Assembly (NCBI RefSeq): GCF_001895005.1
Contig: NZ_BCXH01000026.1
Coordinates: 1-59,092 of the forward strand
Reading direction: 5' to 3'
DNA: 59,092 bases
From: Rhodococcus yunnanensis NBRC 103083
GTDB lineage: Bacteria; Actinomycetota; Actinomycetes; Mycobacteriales; Mycobacteriaceae
The notes under the pieces are model-generated. The model had not been told where the DNA came from. It did not search any database and was given only the letters and a program-made list of their open reading frames with translations. Positions 24,427-32,665 of the stretch are shown one piece after another. How positions within the stretch are numbered: position 1 is the stretch's first letter; every line of letters begins with the position of its first letter. The position numbers and the translations under genes are program-made.

Positions 24427-26379
24427 TCAGTTGCCGGAGGGGCGGAGGAAGGGGCGCTGGATCTTCTTCCACTTCTCGTAGGTGGCGTACGCGGTCTGGG
24501 TGGATTCGAGGGTCGAGGTCGCGCTGACCGGAACGTCCCACCACGATTCGGAGTCCGGCGCCGCGATGAGCGGATCGGTCTCGACGTGGATGACCGTGCT
24601 CGTCTCCGAGGCCTTGGCGGCCTTGACCGCGTCGGTGAACTCGTTGCCGTTGTTCACGCGGACGACCTCCACGCCGAGGCTGGCCGCGTTGGCTGCCAGG
24701 TCGACGGGCAAGATGCTTCCTTGCAGGCGTCCGTTGTCGGAACGGTAGCGGTAGTCGGTGCCGAACCGCTGCGATCCGAGGGACTCCGACAGTGATCCGA
24801 TGGACGCGAATCCGTGATTCTGCACCAGGATCATGATGATCTTGACGCCTTCCTGCACGGCGGTGACCAGTTCGGTCGCCATCATGAGGTAGGAGCCGTC
24901 GCCGACCATGACGAACACGTCGCGATCCGGTTCGGCCATCTTGGCGCCGATACCGCCGGCGACCTCGTAACCCATGCACGAGAAACCGTATTCGACGTGG
25001 TAGCCCTTGGAATCACGTGTGCGCCACAGCTTGTGCAGGTCACCGGGCATCGAGCCTGCGGCGCAGACCACGACGTCACGGGGATCGGACAGTGTGTTGG
25101 CCAGTCCGATGACCTGGTTCTGGTTGAGCGGTGCGGACGAATCCTCGATCTTGTACACCGAGGACACGGTTGCATCCCACTCTGCCGCGAGTTCTGCAGT
25201 GCGACTGCGGTACCCGGCAGGAACCTCGTAGTCCGTCAGTTCTGCCGACAGTGCTTCGAGCGCTTCGCGGGCGTCGGCGACGACCGAGATGCCGCCCTGC
25301 TTCACCGAGTCGATGGACGCCACGTTGATGTTGACGAAGCGAACGTCCGGGTTGTTGAACGCGGTACGCGAGGCGGACGTGAAATCGCTGTAGCGCGTGC
25401 CGATTCCGATGATGACGTCGGCTTCGGTAGCGAGTGCGTTTGCTGCCGTGGTTCCGGTGGACCCGAGTGCGCCCACGGACTGCGGGTGATCGTACGGAAC
25501 CGAACCCTTGCCTGCCTGGCTCTGCCCGACCGGGATTCCGGTCCTGGCGACGAACGACGCCAATGCCTCGGTGGCGCCGGAGTAGATGACGCCGCCGCCC
25601 GCGACGATCAACGGCTTCTTCGCGCTGCGGATGACCTCGGCCGCACGTGCCACGACGGATCTCTCCGGCAGGGGACGAGCGACGTGCCAGGTACGGGGTG
25701 CGAAGAAGGATTCGGGCCAATCGAATGCTTCGGCCTGCACGTCCTGTGGGATGGCGACGGTCGCGGCACCGGTCTCGACGGGGTCGGTCAGTACGCGCAT
25801 CGCACCGAGCAGGGCACTCGGCAGCTGTTCGGGACGCCACACGCGATCGAAGTAGCGTGAGAGCGGCTTGAACGCGTCGTTGACGGTGACGTCGCCGCTG
25901 GAGGGGAGCTCGAGTTCCTGCAACACCGGAGCGCTGACGCGGGTAGCGAACGTGTCTGCGGGAAGCAGGAGGACCGGCAGGCGGTTGATCGTCGCCAGTG
26001 CCGCGCCGGTGAGCATGTTGGTCGAACCGGGTCCGACGCTCGCCGTCACGGCCCATGCCTGCAGGCGATCCTTCTGACGCGTGTACGCGACAGCGCTGTG
26101 CACCATGGCCTGCTCGTTGCGTCCGAGAACGTAGGGCAGCTCCGGTTCGGTCCCGGCTTCGACGGCGTCGATCTCGGCCTGCAGCAGCGCCTGCCCGAGG
26201 CCGGCGACGTTGCCGTGGCCGAAGATGCCGAACGCACCGGCGAAGAACTTGGTGCGGACGCCGTCACGCTCGACGTACTGGTTCGCCAGGAACTTCACGG
26301 TCGCCTGTGACACCGTGAGATGAACTGTGCTCTCGGTATTTTCGTTCTTGCTCGCCGAGATCGGCGCGGTGGACACCAC
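24427..26379 (-). CDS. iolD: 3D-(3,5/4)-trihydroxycyclohexane-1,2-dione hydrolase IolD
   Basis: Thiamin-diphosphate enzyme of 650 residues that opens the ring of diketo-inositol to 5-deoxy-glucuronate, the only ring-cleavage step of the pathway. The N-terminal pyrimidine-binding domain has the activating Glu in GRNEQAMVH; the central domain follows (about 220-370). The C-terminal domain carries the ThDP motif beginning GDGSYLMMATELV and continuing to about NHGFAS. Length is normal for IolD. The GTG at 26379 lies seven bases after GGAG inside the iolB end; the two genes are separated by only two bases, so they are translationally linked. Confidence 0.94.
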   Translation of the reverse strand: MVSTAPISASKNENTESTVHLTVSQATVKFLANQYVERDGVRTKFFAGAFGIFGHGNVAGLGQALLQAEIDAVEAGTEPELPYVLGRNEQAMVHSAVAYTRQKDRLQAWAVTASVGPGSTNMLTGAALATINRLPVLLLPADTFATRVSAPVLQELELPSSGDVTVNDAFKPLSRYFDRVWRPEQLPSALLGAMRVLTDPVETGAATVAIPQDVQAEAFDWPESFFAPRTWHVARPLPERSVVARAAEVIRSAKKPLIVAGGGVIYSGATEALASFVARTGIPVGQSQAGKGSVPYDHPQSVGALGSTGTTAANALATEADVIIGIGTRYSDFTSASRTAFNNPDVRFVNINVASIDSVKQGGISVVADAREALEALSAELTDYEVPAGYRSRTAELAAEWDATVSSVYKIEDSSAPLNQNQVIGLANTLSDPRDVVVCAAGSMPGDLHKLWRTRDSKGYHVEYGFSCMGYEVAGGIGAKMAEPDRDVFVMVGDGSYLMMATELVTAVQEGVKIIMILVQNHGFASIGSLSESLGSQRFGTDYRYRSDNGRLQGSILPVDLAANAASLGVEVVRVNNGNEFTDAVKAAKASETSTVIHVETDPLIAAPDSESWWDVPVSATSTLESTQTAYATYEKWKKIQRPFLRPSGN

Positions 26380-26381
26380 GG

Positions 26382-27275
26382 TCAGGCTCCTGTCGATGCG
26401 GAGTTGGTGGACGGGCTGAGGGGAAGGCGGGGATCTACTGCCTGGTCCGCCCAGGTGCCGCGGATCCAGGTGTGCTCGGGGTCGTCGACGATGTTCCAGG
26501 CGCGTATCCGGCCCGGTCCTGCCATGACGTTCAAGTAGTACATGTGGTATCCGGGTGCTGCGACGGACGGGCCGTGGTAGCCGTGTGGCACGAGGACGAC
26601 GTCGCCGGTGCGGACTTCTTCGAGGACCTCGATCGGACGCTGCGGGGTGCCGTACACGCGGTGGTAGCCGAAACCGTTACTGCCGTCCGGACCTTCGGCG
26701 ATCTCGAAGTAGTAGATCTCCTCGAGTGCGGATTCATGCTCGGTGTTCTCGTCGTGCTTGTGGCCCGGGTAAGAGGACCAGTTGCCGCCTGGTGTGATGA
26801 CCTCGCAGGCGATGATCGAGTCGGCCTCGAACGTGTCCGCGGTGCCGAAGTTGTGGACCTGGCGGCTGCAGTTGCCTGCACCGCGCAGTTCGACGGAGAT
26901 GTCGGCTGCCGGGACGTAGCGGAACGGGAGCTTCTTCTCGGCGCGGGCGCCGCACAGAGCGAATCGCCCACCGTCTCGGCTGTCGATCGTGTACGCGGAA
27001 TCCCTACCGACGTAGGCGAAGTCGGATGGACCGTCGAACACCGACGCGCGACCGGCGAGCTCGAACGTGGTGCCGTCGCTGGTGACGGTCGCCGAACCGG
27101 AGAGCGGCACGATCATGATCTCGTCAGGACCCGATTGCAGATCCACGGACTGTCCGGCGGTGAGAGTCACAGTCCACAAGCTGGATTCGGTCCAGCCCGC
27201 GGACTCGGGTGTCACGACGACGTCGAAGCCGTCCTTGCTTCCGGAGCCTGCTGCGATGTAGTACTCGGAGTTCAT
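26382..27275 (-). CDS. iolB: 5-deoxy-glucuronate isomerase IolB
   Basis: Bicupin enzyme of 297 residues that converts 5-deoxy-glucuronate to 2-deoxy-5-keto-gluconate. The metal-binding cupin motif is in YPGHKHDENTEHESALEEIY (two His and one Glu), with a further ligand His in LVPHGYHGP. C-terminal YYLNVMAGPGR is the family signature. ATG 27275 has AGGTGAG about five bases upstream. It is the third gene of the operon, three bases downstream of the aldolase stop. Confidence 0.95.
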   Translation of the reverse strand: MNSEYYIAAGSGSKDGFDVVVTPESAGWTESSLWTVTLTAGQSVDLQSGPDEIMIVPLSGSATVTSDGTTFELAGRASVFDGPSDFAYVGRDSAYTIDSRDGGRFALCGARAEKKLPFRYVPAADISVELRGAGNCSRQVHNFGTADTFEADSIIACEVITPGGNWSSYPGHKHDENTEHESALEEIYYFEIAEGPDGSNGFGYHRVYGTPQRPIEVLEEVRTGDVVLVPHGYHGPSVAAPGYHMYYLNVMAGPGRIRAWNIVDDPEHTWIRGTWADQAVDPRLPLSPSTNSASTGA

Positions 27276-27278
27276 CTC

Positions 27279-28178
27279 TCACCTCACCATGTCCACTGCG
27301 GTGCCGACAGCGCCTGCGACGTCGCCGTCCTGCGGGTAGAGCAACGTGCGCCCGACGATCAGACCACGAACTGCGGGGATTTCGAGAGCCTTGGCCCAGC
27401 TGGCGTAGGTCTCTTCGGGCGCGGTCTGCGGATCTCCACCGAGAAGCAGCGTCGGCAGAGTGGTGGCATCCATGACGCGTTCCATCTCGTCGACGACCGG
27501 CAGCTTCATCCAGGTGTAGGCGGAGGTGGATCCGAGGCCCTGGGTGATGTGGATCGACTTGATGACGGCGTCGGCGCTCAGGTCGTTCTTGACCTTGCCG
27601 TCGACGCGGCTGGAGAGGAACGGCTCGACCATCGCGATGAGCTGTTCGGCGGCGAGCTCGTCGATCGCCTTGGCGCAGGCGGTCAACGTCTCGAGTGTGC
27701 CGGGATCATCGAGCGCGACGCGGGTGAGCATCTTGGCGCCGTTCATGCGTGCTTTGGCCGTCGACGCGGCGGTGGCACCGGTCATCTTGTCGTCGAGCTC
27801 GAACGATGCGCCTGCGAGCCCGCCGCGGTTCATCGAGGAGAACACGACCTTGTCCTCGAGGGCGCCGAGCAGAACCAGGTCGTCGAGGATCTCCGAGGAT
27901 GCGAGGACGCCGTCGACACCGGGGTTCTCCAATGCCGTCCTGAGACGGTCGAGAAGCTCGGTGCGGCTGTTCATGGCCGTGGCATTGGTCCCGACCGACA
28001 GTGCGCCGCGAGCGGGGTGGTCGGCGGCGACGATCATGAGTCGGCCGTTACCCCGGATGGTGTCGCGGGTGACACGCGTCGCCCATGCTCGTTCGATCGC
28101 CTGTGGGTCGCTCGCGCGGATCGCGGTGACCTCTGCGTAGGTGGACGCAGCAGCAGGGGTCAAGGTGGTCTCAGACAT
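27279..28178 (-). CDS. Cgl0159-type (beta/alpha)8 aldolase, likely IolJ role
   Basis: Protein of 299 residues predicted as a class I aldolase-like TIM barrel (DeoC/LacD superfamily), matching the Cgl0159 family found in corynebacterial inositol clusters. Visible barrel strands include RLMIVAADHPARGAL, VVFSSMNRGG, GAKMLTRVAL, LIAMVEPF and TLLLGGDP. A likely Schiff-base lysine lies in TWMKLPVV. Directly after the kinase iolC, it most probably cleaves 2-deoxy-5-keto-gluconate 6-phosphate to DHAP and malonate semialdehyde, as IolJ does; that is inferred from context. ATG 28178 overlaps the end of iolC by eight bases. Confidence 0.83.
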   Translation of the reverse strand: MSETTLTPAAASTYAEVTAIRASDPQAIERAWATRVTRDTIRGNGRLMIVAADHPARGALSVGTNATAMNSRTELLDRLRTALENPGVDGVLASSEILDDLVLLGALEDKVVFSSMNRGGLAGASFELDDKMTGATAASTAKARMNGAKMLTRVALDDPGTLETLTACAKAIDELAAEQLIAMVEPFLSSRVDGKVKNDLSADAVIKSIHITQGLGSTSAYTWMKLPVVDEMERVMDATTLPTLLLGGDPQTAPEETYASWAKALEIPAVRGLIVGRTLLYPQDGDVAGAVGTAVDMVR

Positions 28179-29169
28179 TGACGGCCTCGCTAGTGGATTC
28201 TTCGGTGGCGGATTCTGCGAGTGCGGCGACCTCGTCAGCGGTGGGCATGGCGGTGGAGCATTCGAGACGAGAGGCGACGATGGCGCCTGCTGCGTTGCCG
28301 TAGCGGAGGATCTTCTCCAGCGGCCAGTCCGCGAGCAGTCCGTGGCAGAGCGATCCACCGAAGCTGTCTCCTGCGCCGAGGCCGTTGACCACGTCGACGA
28401 AGTTCGGCGGCACGGTGACGGTCTGGGACTTGGTCTTACCCATGACGCCCTTGGGGCCCATCTTGACGATCGCGAGCTCGACGCCGAGATCGAGCAACGC
28501 ATCGGCGGCCTTGTGGGGATCGGTCTCGCCGACGGCGACCTCGCACTCCTCCTTGTTACCGACAGCGACGGTGACGTGCTGCAGAGCCTTCTGTACCTGT
28601 TCGCTGGCAGCGCTGGTCGATGCCCAGAACATGGGACGGTAGTCGAGGTCGAGCACGGTCAACGGAGCACGGCCGCGGGCCTCCCAGGCTGCGAAGTGCG
28701 CACTGCGGCTTGGCTCCTCGGACAGACCGGTCACCGTCGACCAGTACAGGCGAGCGGCCTTCACTGCGTCGACGTCGATGTTCTGCGGGGTGATCTGGAG
28801 GTCGGGCGCCGACGGCTTGCGGTAGAAGTACAGCGGGAAATCATCGGGCGGGAAGATCTCGCAGAACGTGACCGGGGTGGCGAACTGGGTGTCGGTGACG
28901 ACGAAGCGGTTGTCCACTCCGAGGCGAGCGAGCTCGGCGGCGACGTAGCGGCCGAACGGATCGTTGCCGACGCCGGAGATGAGCGCGGACTTGCGTCCGA
29001 GGCGTGCAGCGGCGACCGTGACGTTCGCAGCGCTTCCGCCGAGGAACTTACCGAAGGATTCGACGTCCTCCAGGCCGACTCCGGTTTGCAATGGGTAGAT
29101 GTCCACGGCGCTGCGCCCGATGGCGAGGACGTCGAAGGCCGTGGTGTTCGCATCGGCTGAGGTGGTCAA
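28171..29169 (-). CDS. iolC: 5-dehydro-2-deoxygluconokinase IolC
   Basis: PfkB/ribokinase-family sugar kinase of 332 residues that phosphorylates 2-deoxy-5-keto-gluconate. N-terminal substrate lid FDVLAIGRSAVDIYPLQTG, first PfkB signature FGKFLGGSAANVTVAAARLG, and the second signature with the catalytic Asp in NGLGAGDSFGGSLCHGLL. TTG 29169 is taken as the start because GGAG stands six bases upstream; earlier in-frame codons would add an atypical Arg-rich extension. It is the first gene of the minus-strand iol operon. The promoter faces that of the GntR regulator and holds a TGTCCTGACA box. Confidence 0.93.
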   Translation of the reverse strand: MTTSADANTTAFDVLAIGRSAVDIYPLQTGVGLEDVESFGKFLGGSAANVTVAAARLGRKSALISGVGNDPFGRYVAAELARLGVDNRFVVTDTQFATPVTFCEIFPPDDFPLYFYRKPSAPDLQITPQNIDVDAVKAARLYWSTVTGLSEEPSRSAHFAAWEARGRAPLTVLDLDYRPMFWASTSAASEQVQKALQHVTVAVGNKEECEVAVGETDPHKAADALLDLGVELAIVKMGPKGVMGKTKSQTVTVPPNFVDVVNGLGAGDSFGGSLCHGLLADWPLEKILRYGNAAGAIVASRLECSTAMPTADEVAALAESATEESTSEAVNV

Positions 29170-29273
29170 GATCGACTCCGTAAGGGTGTTGGGGGCGTGG
29201 CGGAAGCGGGCTTGCGGGCCGGCGGCGTGTCGCGTTCTACTGTGCGCCAGTTCACAGGTTTCTGTCAATAGTT

Positions 29274-29283
29274 TGTCCTGACA
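29274..29283. promoter_or_regulatory. Putative IolR operator, iolC/iolR intergenic region
   Basis: TGTCCTGACA, with flanks TT and TTC, sits between divergent iolC and the GntR regulator. The same ten bases occur inverted at 37728-37737 before iolG. It fits the Corynebacterium IolR consensus KGWCHTRACA as I recall it. Confidence 0.55.
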
Positions 29284-29381
29284 TTCTTACTTCCAGTCAA
29301 GGCGATGTTAGTGTTCGCCTACACTTCCGATCAAGCCGGGCGTAGATTTGCCGCCCAAGAGGAGATACGGAGCGGACAGTC

Positions 29382-30221
29382 GTGACTGCGTTCAATACGA
29401 CAACAGGGTCCAACGTGACAGCAGGGTCCAACGTGACAACAGGGACCAACGTGACCGCTGGCCAGGTGAGAACTGGTGCGACGGTGGCAACCCCTCTGTC
29501 CGTCGAGCTGGACAGAGGAAGTCCCGTACCCCTGTACTTCCAGCTGGCGCAAGCGATCGAAGCTGCCATTCTGGGTGGTCAGTTGGCCCCGGGGGACCGA
29601 TTCGAGAACGAGTTGGCGTTGGCGAAGCGGCTCAATCTGTCGCGCCCCACTACCCGTCGAGCAATTCAGGAATTGGTGGACAAGGGCCTGCTGGTCCGAA
29701 AGCGCGGCGTCGGGACTCAGGTGGTGCAGAGTCCGGTGCATCGGCCGGTCGAGCTCACCAGTTTGTTCGATGACCTCGCTCGCGCCGGTCAGAGCCCGTC
29801 GACGAAATTGCTGGACTACCACGTCGGGATCCCGACCGACGAGGTCGCCCGCGAGCTCAACATCTCCGATGCGTCCGAGGTCGTGACGATCCGCAGGCTT
29901 CGTAGCACCAACGGCGAGCCTCTGGCGTTGATGACCAACCATCTACCGTCGGCCATCGCTCCCGACCCTGACGAGCTCGAGTCGCAGGGTCTGTATCAGT
30001 CGCTGCGCACCAGGGGAGTGCACATTCGCCTCGCGCGCCAGCGCATCGGCGCGAAGGCCGCCGATCGAGACGAAGCAGCGCTGCTCGACGAGAAGTACAA
30101 GGCGCCGCTGCTGACCATGCATCGCACTGCATTCGACGACTCGGGGAGCGTCGTCGAATTCGGATCGCATGCATACAGGGCGTCGCGGTACTACTTCGAC
30201 ACCACCGTCGTCGACCGCTAG
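29382..30221 (+). CDS. iolR: GntR-family regulator, IolR-like
   Basis: Transcription regulator of 279 residues. After an unusual Thr/Asn/Gly-rich N-terminal extension (about residues 1-35) comes the winged-helix domain (about 45-115: VPLYFQLAQAIEAAILGGQLAPGDRFENELALAKRLNLSRPTTRRAIQELVDKGLL). A UTRA-type effector domain (about 130-279) includes EVVTIRRLRSTNGEPLALMTNHLP, as in HutC-subfamily proteins. In Corynebacterium the inositol repressor IolR is also a GntR protein divergent from iolC, the same arrangement as here. GTG 29382 lies nine bases after GGAG. The stop overlaps that of the convergent LacI gene in CTAG. Confidence 0.88.
   Translation: MTAFNTTTGSNVTAGSNVTTGTNVTAGQVRTGATVATPLSVELDRGSPVPLYFQLAQAIEAAILGGQLAPGDRFENELALAKRLNLSRPTTRRAIQELVDKGLLVRKRGVGTQVVQSPVHRPVELTSLFDDLARAGQSPSTKLLDYHVGIPTDEVARELNISDASEVVTIRRLRSTNGEPLALMTNHLPSAIAPDPDELESQGLYQSLRTRGVHIRLARQRIGAKAADRDEAALLDEKYKAPLLTMHRTAFDDSGSVVEFGSHAYRASRYYFDTTVVDR
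29400..29453 (+). repeat. Triple 18-bp tandem repeat inside iolR
   Basis: Three 18-base copies (consensus ACAACAGGGTCCAACGTG; copies 2 and 3 differ from copy 1 by one base each) encode three near-identical hexapeptides in the N-terminal extension (TGSNVT, AGSNVT, TGTNVT) before the DNA-binding domain. The repeat is in frame, so copy-number change would leave the protein readable. Confidence 0.85.
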
Positions 30222-31255
30222 CTGTTCGGTTCGCGTCTGTCGGCATCGGTGCCGATATGAAGTGGGGGAGCAGTCGACCCGCGGACCTGCAGGCTGGGCG
30301 GGAGCAACTGCAGCGATCCGGTTCCGCCCGGGTCGGTGATGCGCTCGACGAGTGCAGTTGCGGCGCGGCGGCCGACCTCGGCGGTCGCGTTGTCGACACT
30401 CGTGAGCCATACATGTCGTAGCTGCGCGATCGAGGTGTTGTCGTATCCGACGATCGAGACATCGCGCGGGATCGACAGGTGTCGCTCCTGGCACGCCGTC
30501 ATTGCGCCGATCGCGACGATGTCGTTGACGGCGTAGATTGCCGACGGATGTATGCGTCCGGCGAGGATGCGCGCGGCGGCTTCGTGTCCGGCCTCCTCGG
30601 TCATGCCACTCTGTTCCACGCGGATGTACTTAGCCAATCCGTGCGCGGTCATGGCGTCTCGATAACTGTCGGCCCGAATCTCCGCGACGGCACCGAATCC
30701 GGCGATGTGCGCAATGTGTCGATGACCGAGCGCCACCAGGTGGTCGACGGCCAGTCGGCTGCCGAGGCGATCGTCGTTCGCCACCACATCCACTCCGGGA
30801 AAGTCGAGATCACGGCTCGCGACGACGACGGTCGGCATCGACGCGGCTGCCTCGGCGACCGCGGGTGTTGGCATTCGGGTACCGACGAGGGCGAGCCCGT
30901 CGAGCCGCAGGTCCATGAAACTCTTGAGATGTGATTCGTCGGAGCTGCGGTCGAGCCGGCCGTCGGCGAGAAACATCTTCAGATCATGCTGTGCCAGTAC
31001 CGAATTCATTCCCTCGAGGCAGTCGACGAACCACGGGTTGCGTAGGTCGTTGAGCAGTACTCCGACGATGTGCGTGCGTTGCTGTGTCAGGCTGCGGGCG
31101 CTCAGATTGGGGCGGTAGCCCAGCTCCCGGATCGCATCCTCGACTGCGATGCGCTTTTCGTCGCTGACGGAACTGGATCCGCGGAGGACAAGCGATACAA
31201 GTGATTTGGACACCCCTGCATGGGCGGCGACGGTGCGAATGGTCGGCTGAGCCAC
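30218..31255 (-). CDS. LacI-family transcriptional regulator (1)
   Basis: Regulator of 345 residues. The N-terminal helix-turn-helix TIRTVAAHAGVSKSLVSLVLRG and hinge helix (GYRPNLSARSL) are typical of LacI. The periplasmic-binding-like effector domain (about 62-345) includes HIVGVLLNDLRNPWF, VAVDHLVALGHRHIAHI-type and DVSIVGYDNTSIAQL segments. It is divergent from a Gfo/Idh/MocA dehydrogenase whose promoter region holds the palindrome TTGGACCGGTCCAA, the likely operator. The effector is unknown; a polyol or inositol derivative is plausible from the context. Confidence 0.92.
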   Translation of the reverse strand: MAQPTIRTVAAHAGVSKSLVSLVLRGSSSVSDEKRIAVEDAIRELGYRPNLSARSLTQQRTHIVGVLLNDLRNPWFVDCLEGMNSVLAQHDLKMFLADGRLDRSSDESHLKSFMDLRLDGLALVGTRMPTPAVAEAAASMPTVVVASRDLDFPGVDVVANDDRLGSRLAVDHLVALGHRHIAHIAGFGAVAEIRADSYRDAMTAHGLAKYIRVEQSGMTEEAGHEAAARILAGRIHPSAIYAVNDIVAIGAMTACQERHLSIPRDVSIVGYDNTSIAQLRHVWLTSVDNATAEVGRRAATALVERITDPGGTGSLQLLPPSLQVRGSTAPPLHIGTDADRREPNS

Positions 31256-31341
31256 GTGTGCATCCTCTCATGACAGCGCAGTGCGACTCGTGCGGGCGGT
31301 CTTGACACTTCGGTGTTGCGTATCGCAGACTCTAGTACATA

Positions 31342-31355
31342 TTGGACCGGTCCAA
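31342..31355. promoter_or_regulatory. LacI-type operator palindrome
   Basis: TTGGACCGGTCCAA is a perfect 14-base palindrome with a central CG, typical of LacI-family operators. It lies 38 bases before the dehydrogenase start at 31393 and about 87 bases before the divergent LacI start, so it can repress both. Confidence 0.7.
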
Positions 31356-31392
31356 CGAGACGCGGTTCGTCATTGCGTGAGGAGACATACCC

Positions 31393-32556
31393 GTGAGTTC
31401 GACGAAGAACATTCGTGTCGGTGTAGCCGGATTCGGCTGGATGGGCCGCGTGCACACCCAGGCATACGCCCGACTTCTGCATCACTATCCCGATCTAGGG
31501 CTCGCACCCGTCCTGGCGTCGGTGGCCGACGAAGTGCCGGGACGCGCAGCGCACGCCGCCGAGCAGTTCGGATTTCTCGCCTCCACCACCGACTGGCACG
31601 ACATCGAGTCCGACACGGACATCGGTGCTGTGTCGATCACCGCACCGAACTTTCTGCACCGCAGCATCGGTACGGCAATGGCCGAGGCGGGCAAGCACAT
31701 CTGGATCGAGAAGCCGGTCGGACTCTCTGCCGACGATGCCCGCGCGGTAGCCCTCGCGGCCGACAAGGCGGGAGTCCAGACCGCCGTCGGCTTCAACTAC
31801 CGCAATGCACCCGCCGTCGAACAGGCGAAAGCGCTCATCGAATCCGGAGAAATCGGCACCGTCACCCACGCGCGGTTCCGTTTCTTCAGTGACTACGCAG
31901 CTCATCCCGACGGCGCACTCAGCTGGCGATTCGAGCGTGCTCGCGGTGGCAACGGTGTGCTGGGAGATCTCGCGTCACACGGCGCAGATCTTCTCTGGTA
32001 CCTGTTGGGGGACATCGATTCTCTCGTCGCCGACACCACAGTGTTCGTTCCGCAGCGCGCGAAACCGACCGGCGCGACCAGCGGGCACGCACTCGCAACC
32101 GGGGGCGAGCTCGGTCCGGTCGAGAACGAGGATTTCGTCAGCAGCCAGATTCGTCTCGCATCCGGTGCCCGTGCGACGCTCGAAGCGAGCCGCGTGTCCG
32201 TCGGTGAGCAGAACGCATACGGATTCGAGATCCACGGCACCAAGGGTGCTGTCTTCTGGGACTTCCGTCGGCTCGGCGAGCTGGCGCTCAGCACCGGGAA
32301 TCGTTACCAGGATCAGCCTGTTTCGACGATCTTCGTCGGTCCCCAGCAGGGTGAATACGGTGCGTTCCAACCGGGGTCCGCATCGGCCATGGGCTACGAC
32401 GACCTCAAGGTCATCGAGGCCAAGCGCTTCCTGCAGTCCATATCGGAGGGCACCCCGGTCGGCGCGACGGTGTGGGATGCCGTCCGTAGCGCGGAGGTTC
32501 TCGATGCGATGACCGAGTCCGTCTCCTCCGGCGGCTGGGTGAAGCCCGGAGCGTGA
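31393..32556 (+). CDS. Gfo/Idh/MocA-family oxidoreductase (1)
   Basis: NAD(P)-dependent sugar/polyol dehydrogenase of 387 residues. Rossmann motif VGVAGFGWMGRVHTQAY at the N-terminus, nucleotide-domain segment IGAVSITAPNFLHR, catalytic EKP in WIEKPVGLS, and the C-terminal catalytic DLASHGADLLWYLLG with Asp and His in the family positions. A substrate-domain insertion (about residues 215-250) includes the loop LATGGELGPVENEDFV, seen in glucose-fructose-oxidoreductase-like inositol or UDP-sugar enzymes. The exact substrate is unknown. GTG 31393 follows GAGGAG. It is probably controlled by the divergent LacI protein through the palindrome at 31342. Monocistronic, ended by a pair of extragenic palindromes. 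Confidence 0.87.
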   Translation: MSSTKNIRVGVAGFGWMGRVHTQAYARLLHHYPDLGLAPVLASVADEVPGRAAHAAEQFGFLASTTDWHDIESDTDIGAVSITAPNFLHRSIGTAMAEAGKHIWIEKPVGLSADDARAVALAADKAGVQTAVGFNYRNAPAVEQAKALIESGEIGTVTHARFRFFSDYAAHPDGALSWRFERARGGNGVLGDLASHGADLLWYLLGDIDSLVADTTVFVPQRAKPTGATSGHALATGGELGPVENEDFVSSQIRLASGARATLEASRVSVGEQNAYGFEIHGTKGAVFWDFRRLGELALSTGNRYQDQPVSTIFVGPQQGEYGAFQPGSASAMGYDDLKVIEAKRFLQSISEGTPVGATVWDAVRSAEVLDAMTESVSSGGWVKPGA

Positions 32557-32574
32557 CGCCGCGAGAAAGCGTCG

Positions 32575-32596
32575 CGCAAACGCACGTGCATTTGCG
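32575..32596. repeat. CACGTG-centred extragenic palindrome (site 2a)
   Basis: A 22-base palindrome with one mismatch; inner part GCAAACGCACGTGCATTTGC. It lies 19 bases after the dehydrogenase stop at 32556, between convergent genes. Confidence 0.85.
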
Positions 32597-32613
32597 TCCG
32601 GCCAGGGGTAGAA

Positions 32614-32659
32614 CCCCGGCCTGTACGCAAATGCACGTGCGTTTGCGTACAGGCCGGGG
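32614..32659. repeat. CACGTG-centred extragenic palindrome (site 2b)
   Basis: A 46-base palindrome with one mismatch; inner part GCAAATGCACGTGCGTTTGC and outer arms CCCCGGCCTGTAC and its complement. It ends six bases before the stop of the convergent gene at 32666 and can act as a bidirectional terminator. Confidence 0.85.
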
Positions 32660-32665
32660 CTGGAG

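Noticed and set aside
26472..28181. Plus-strand 569-codon open frame
   Set aside because: It is antisense to iolB and the aldolase; no domain and no ribosome site.
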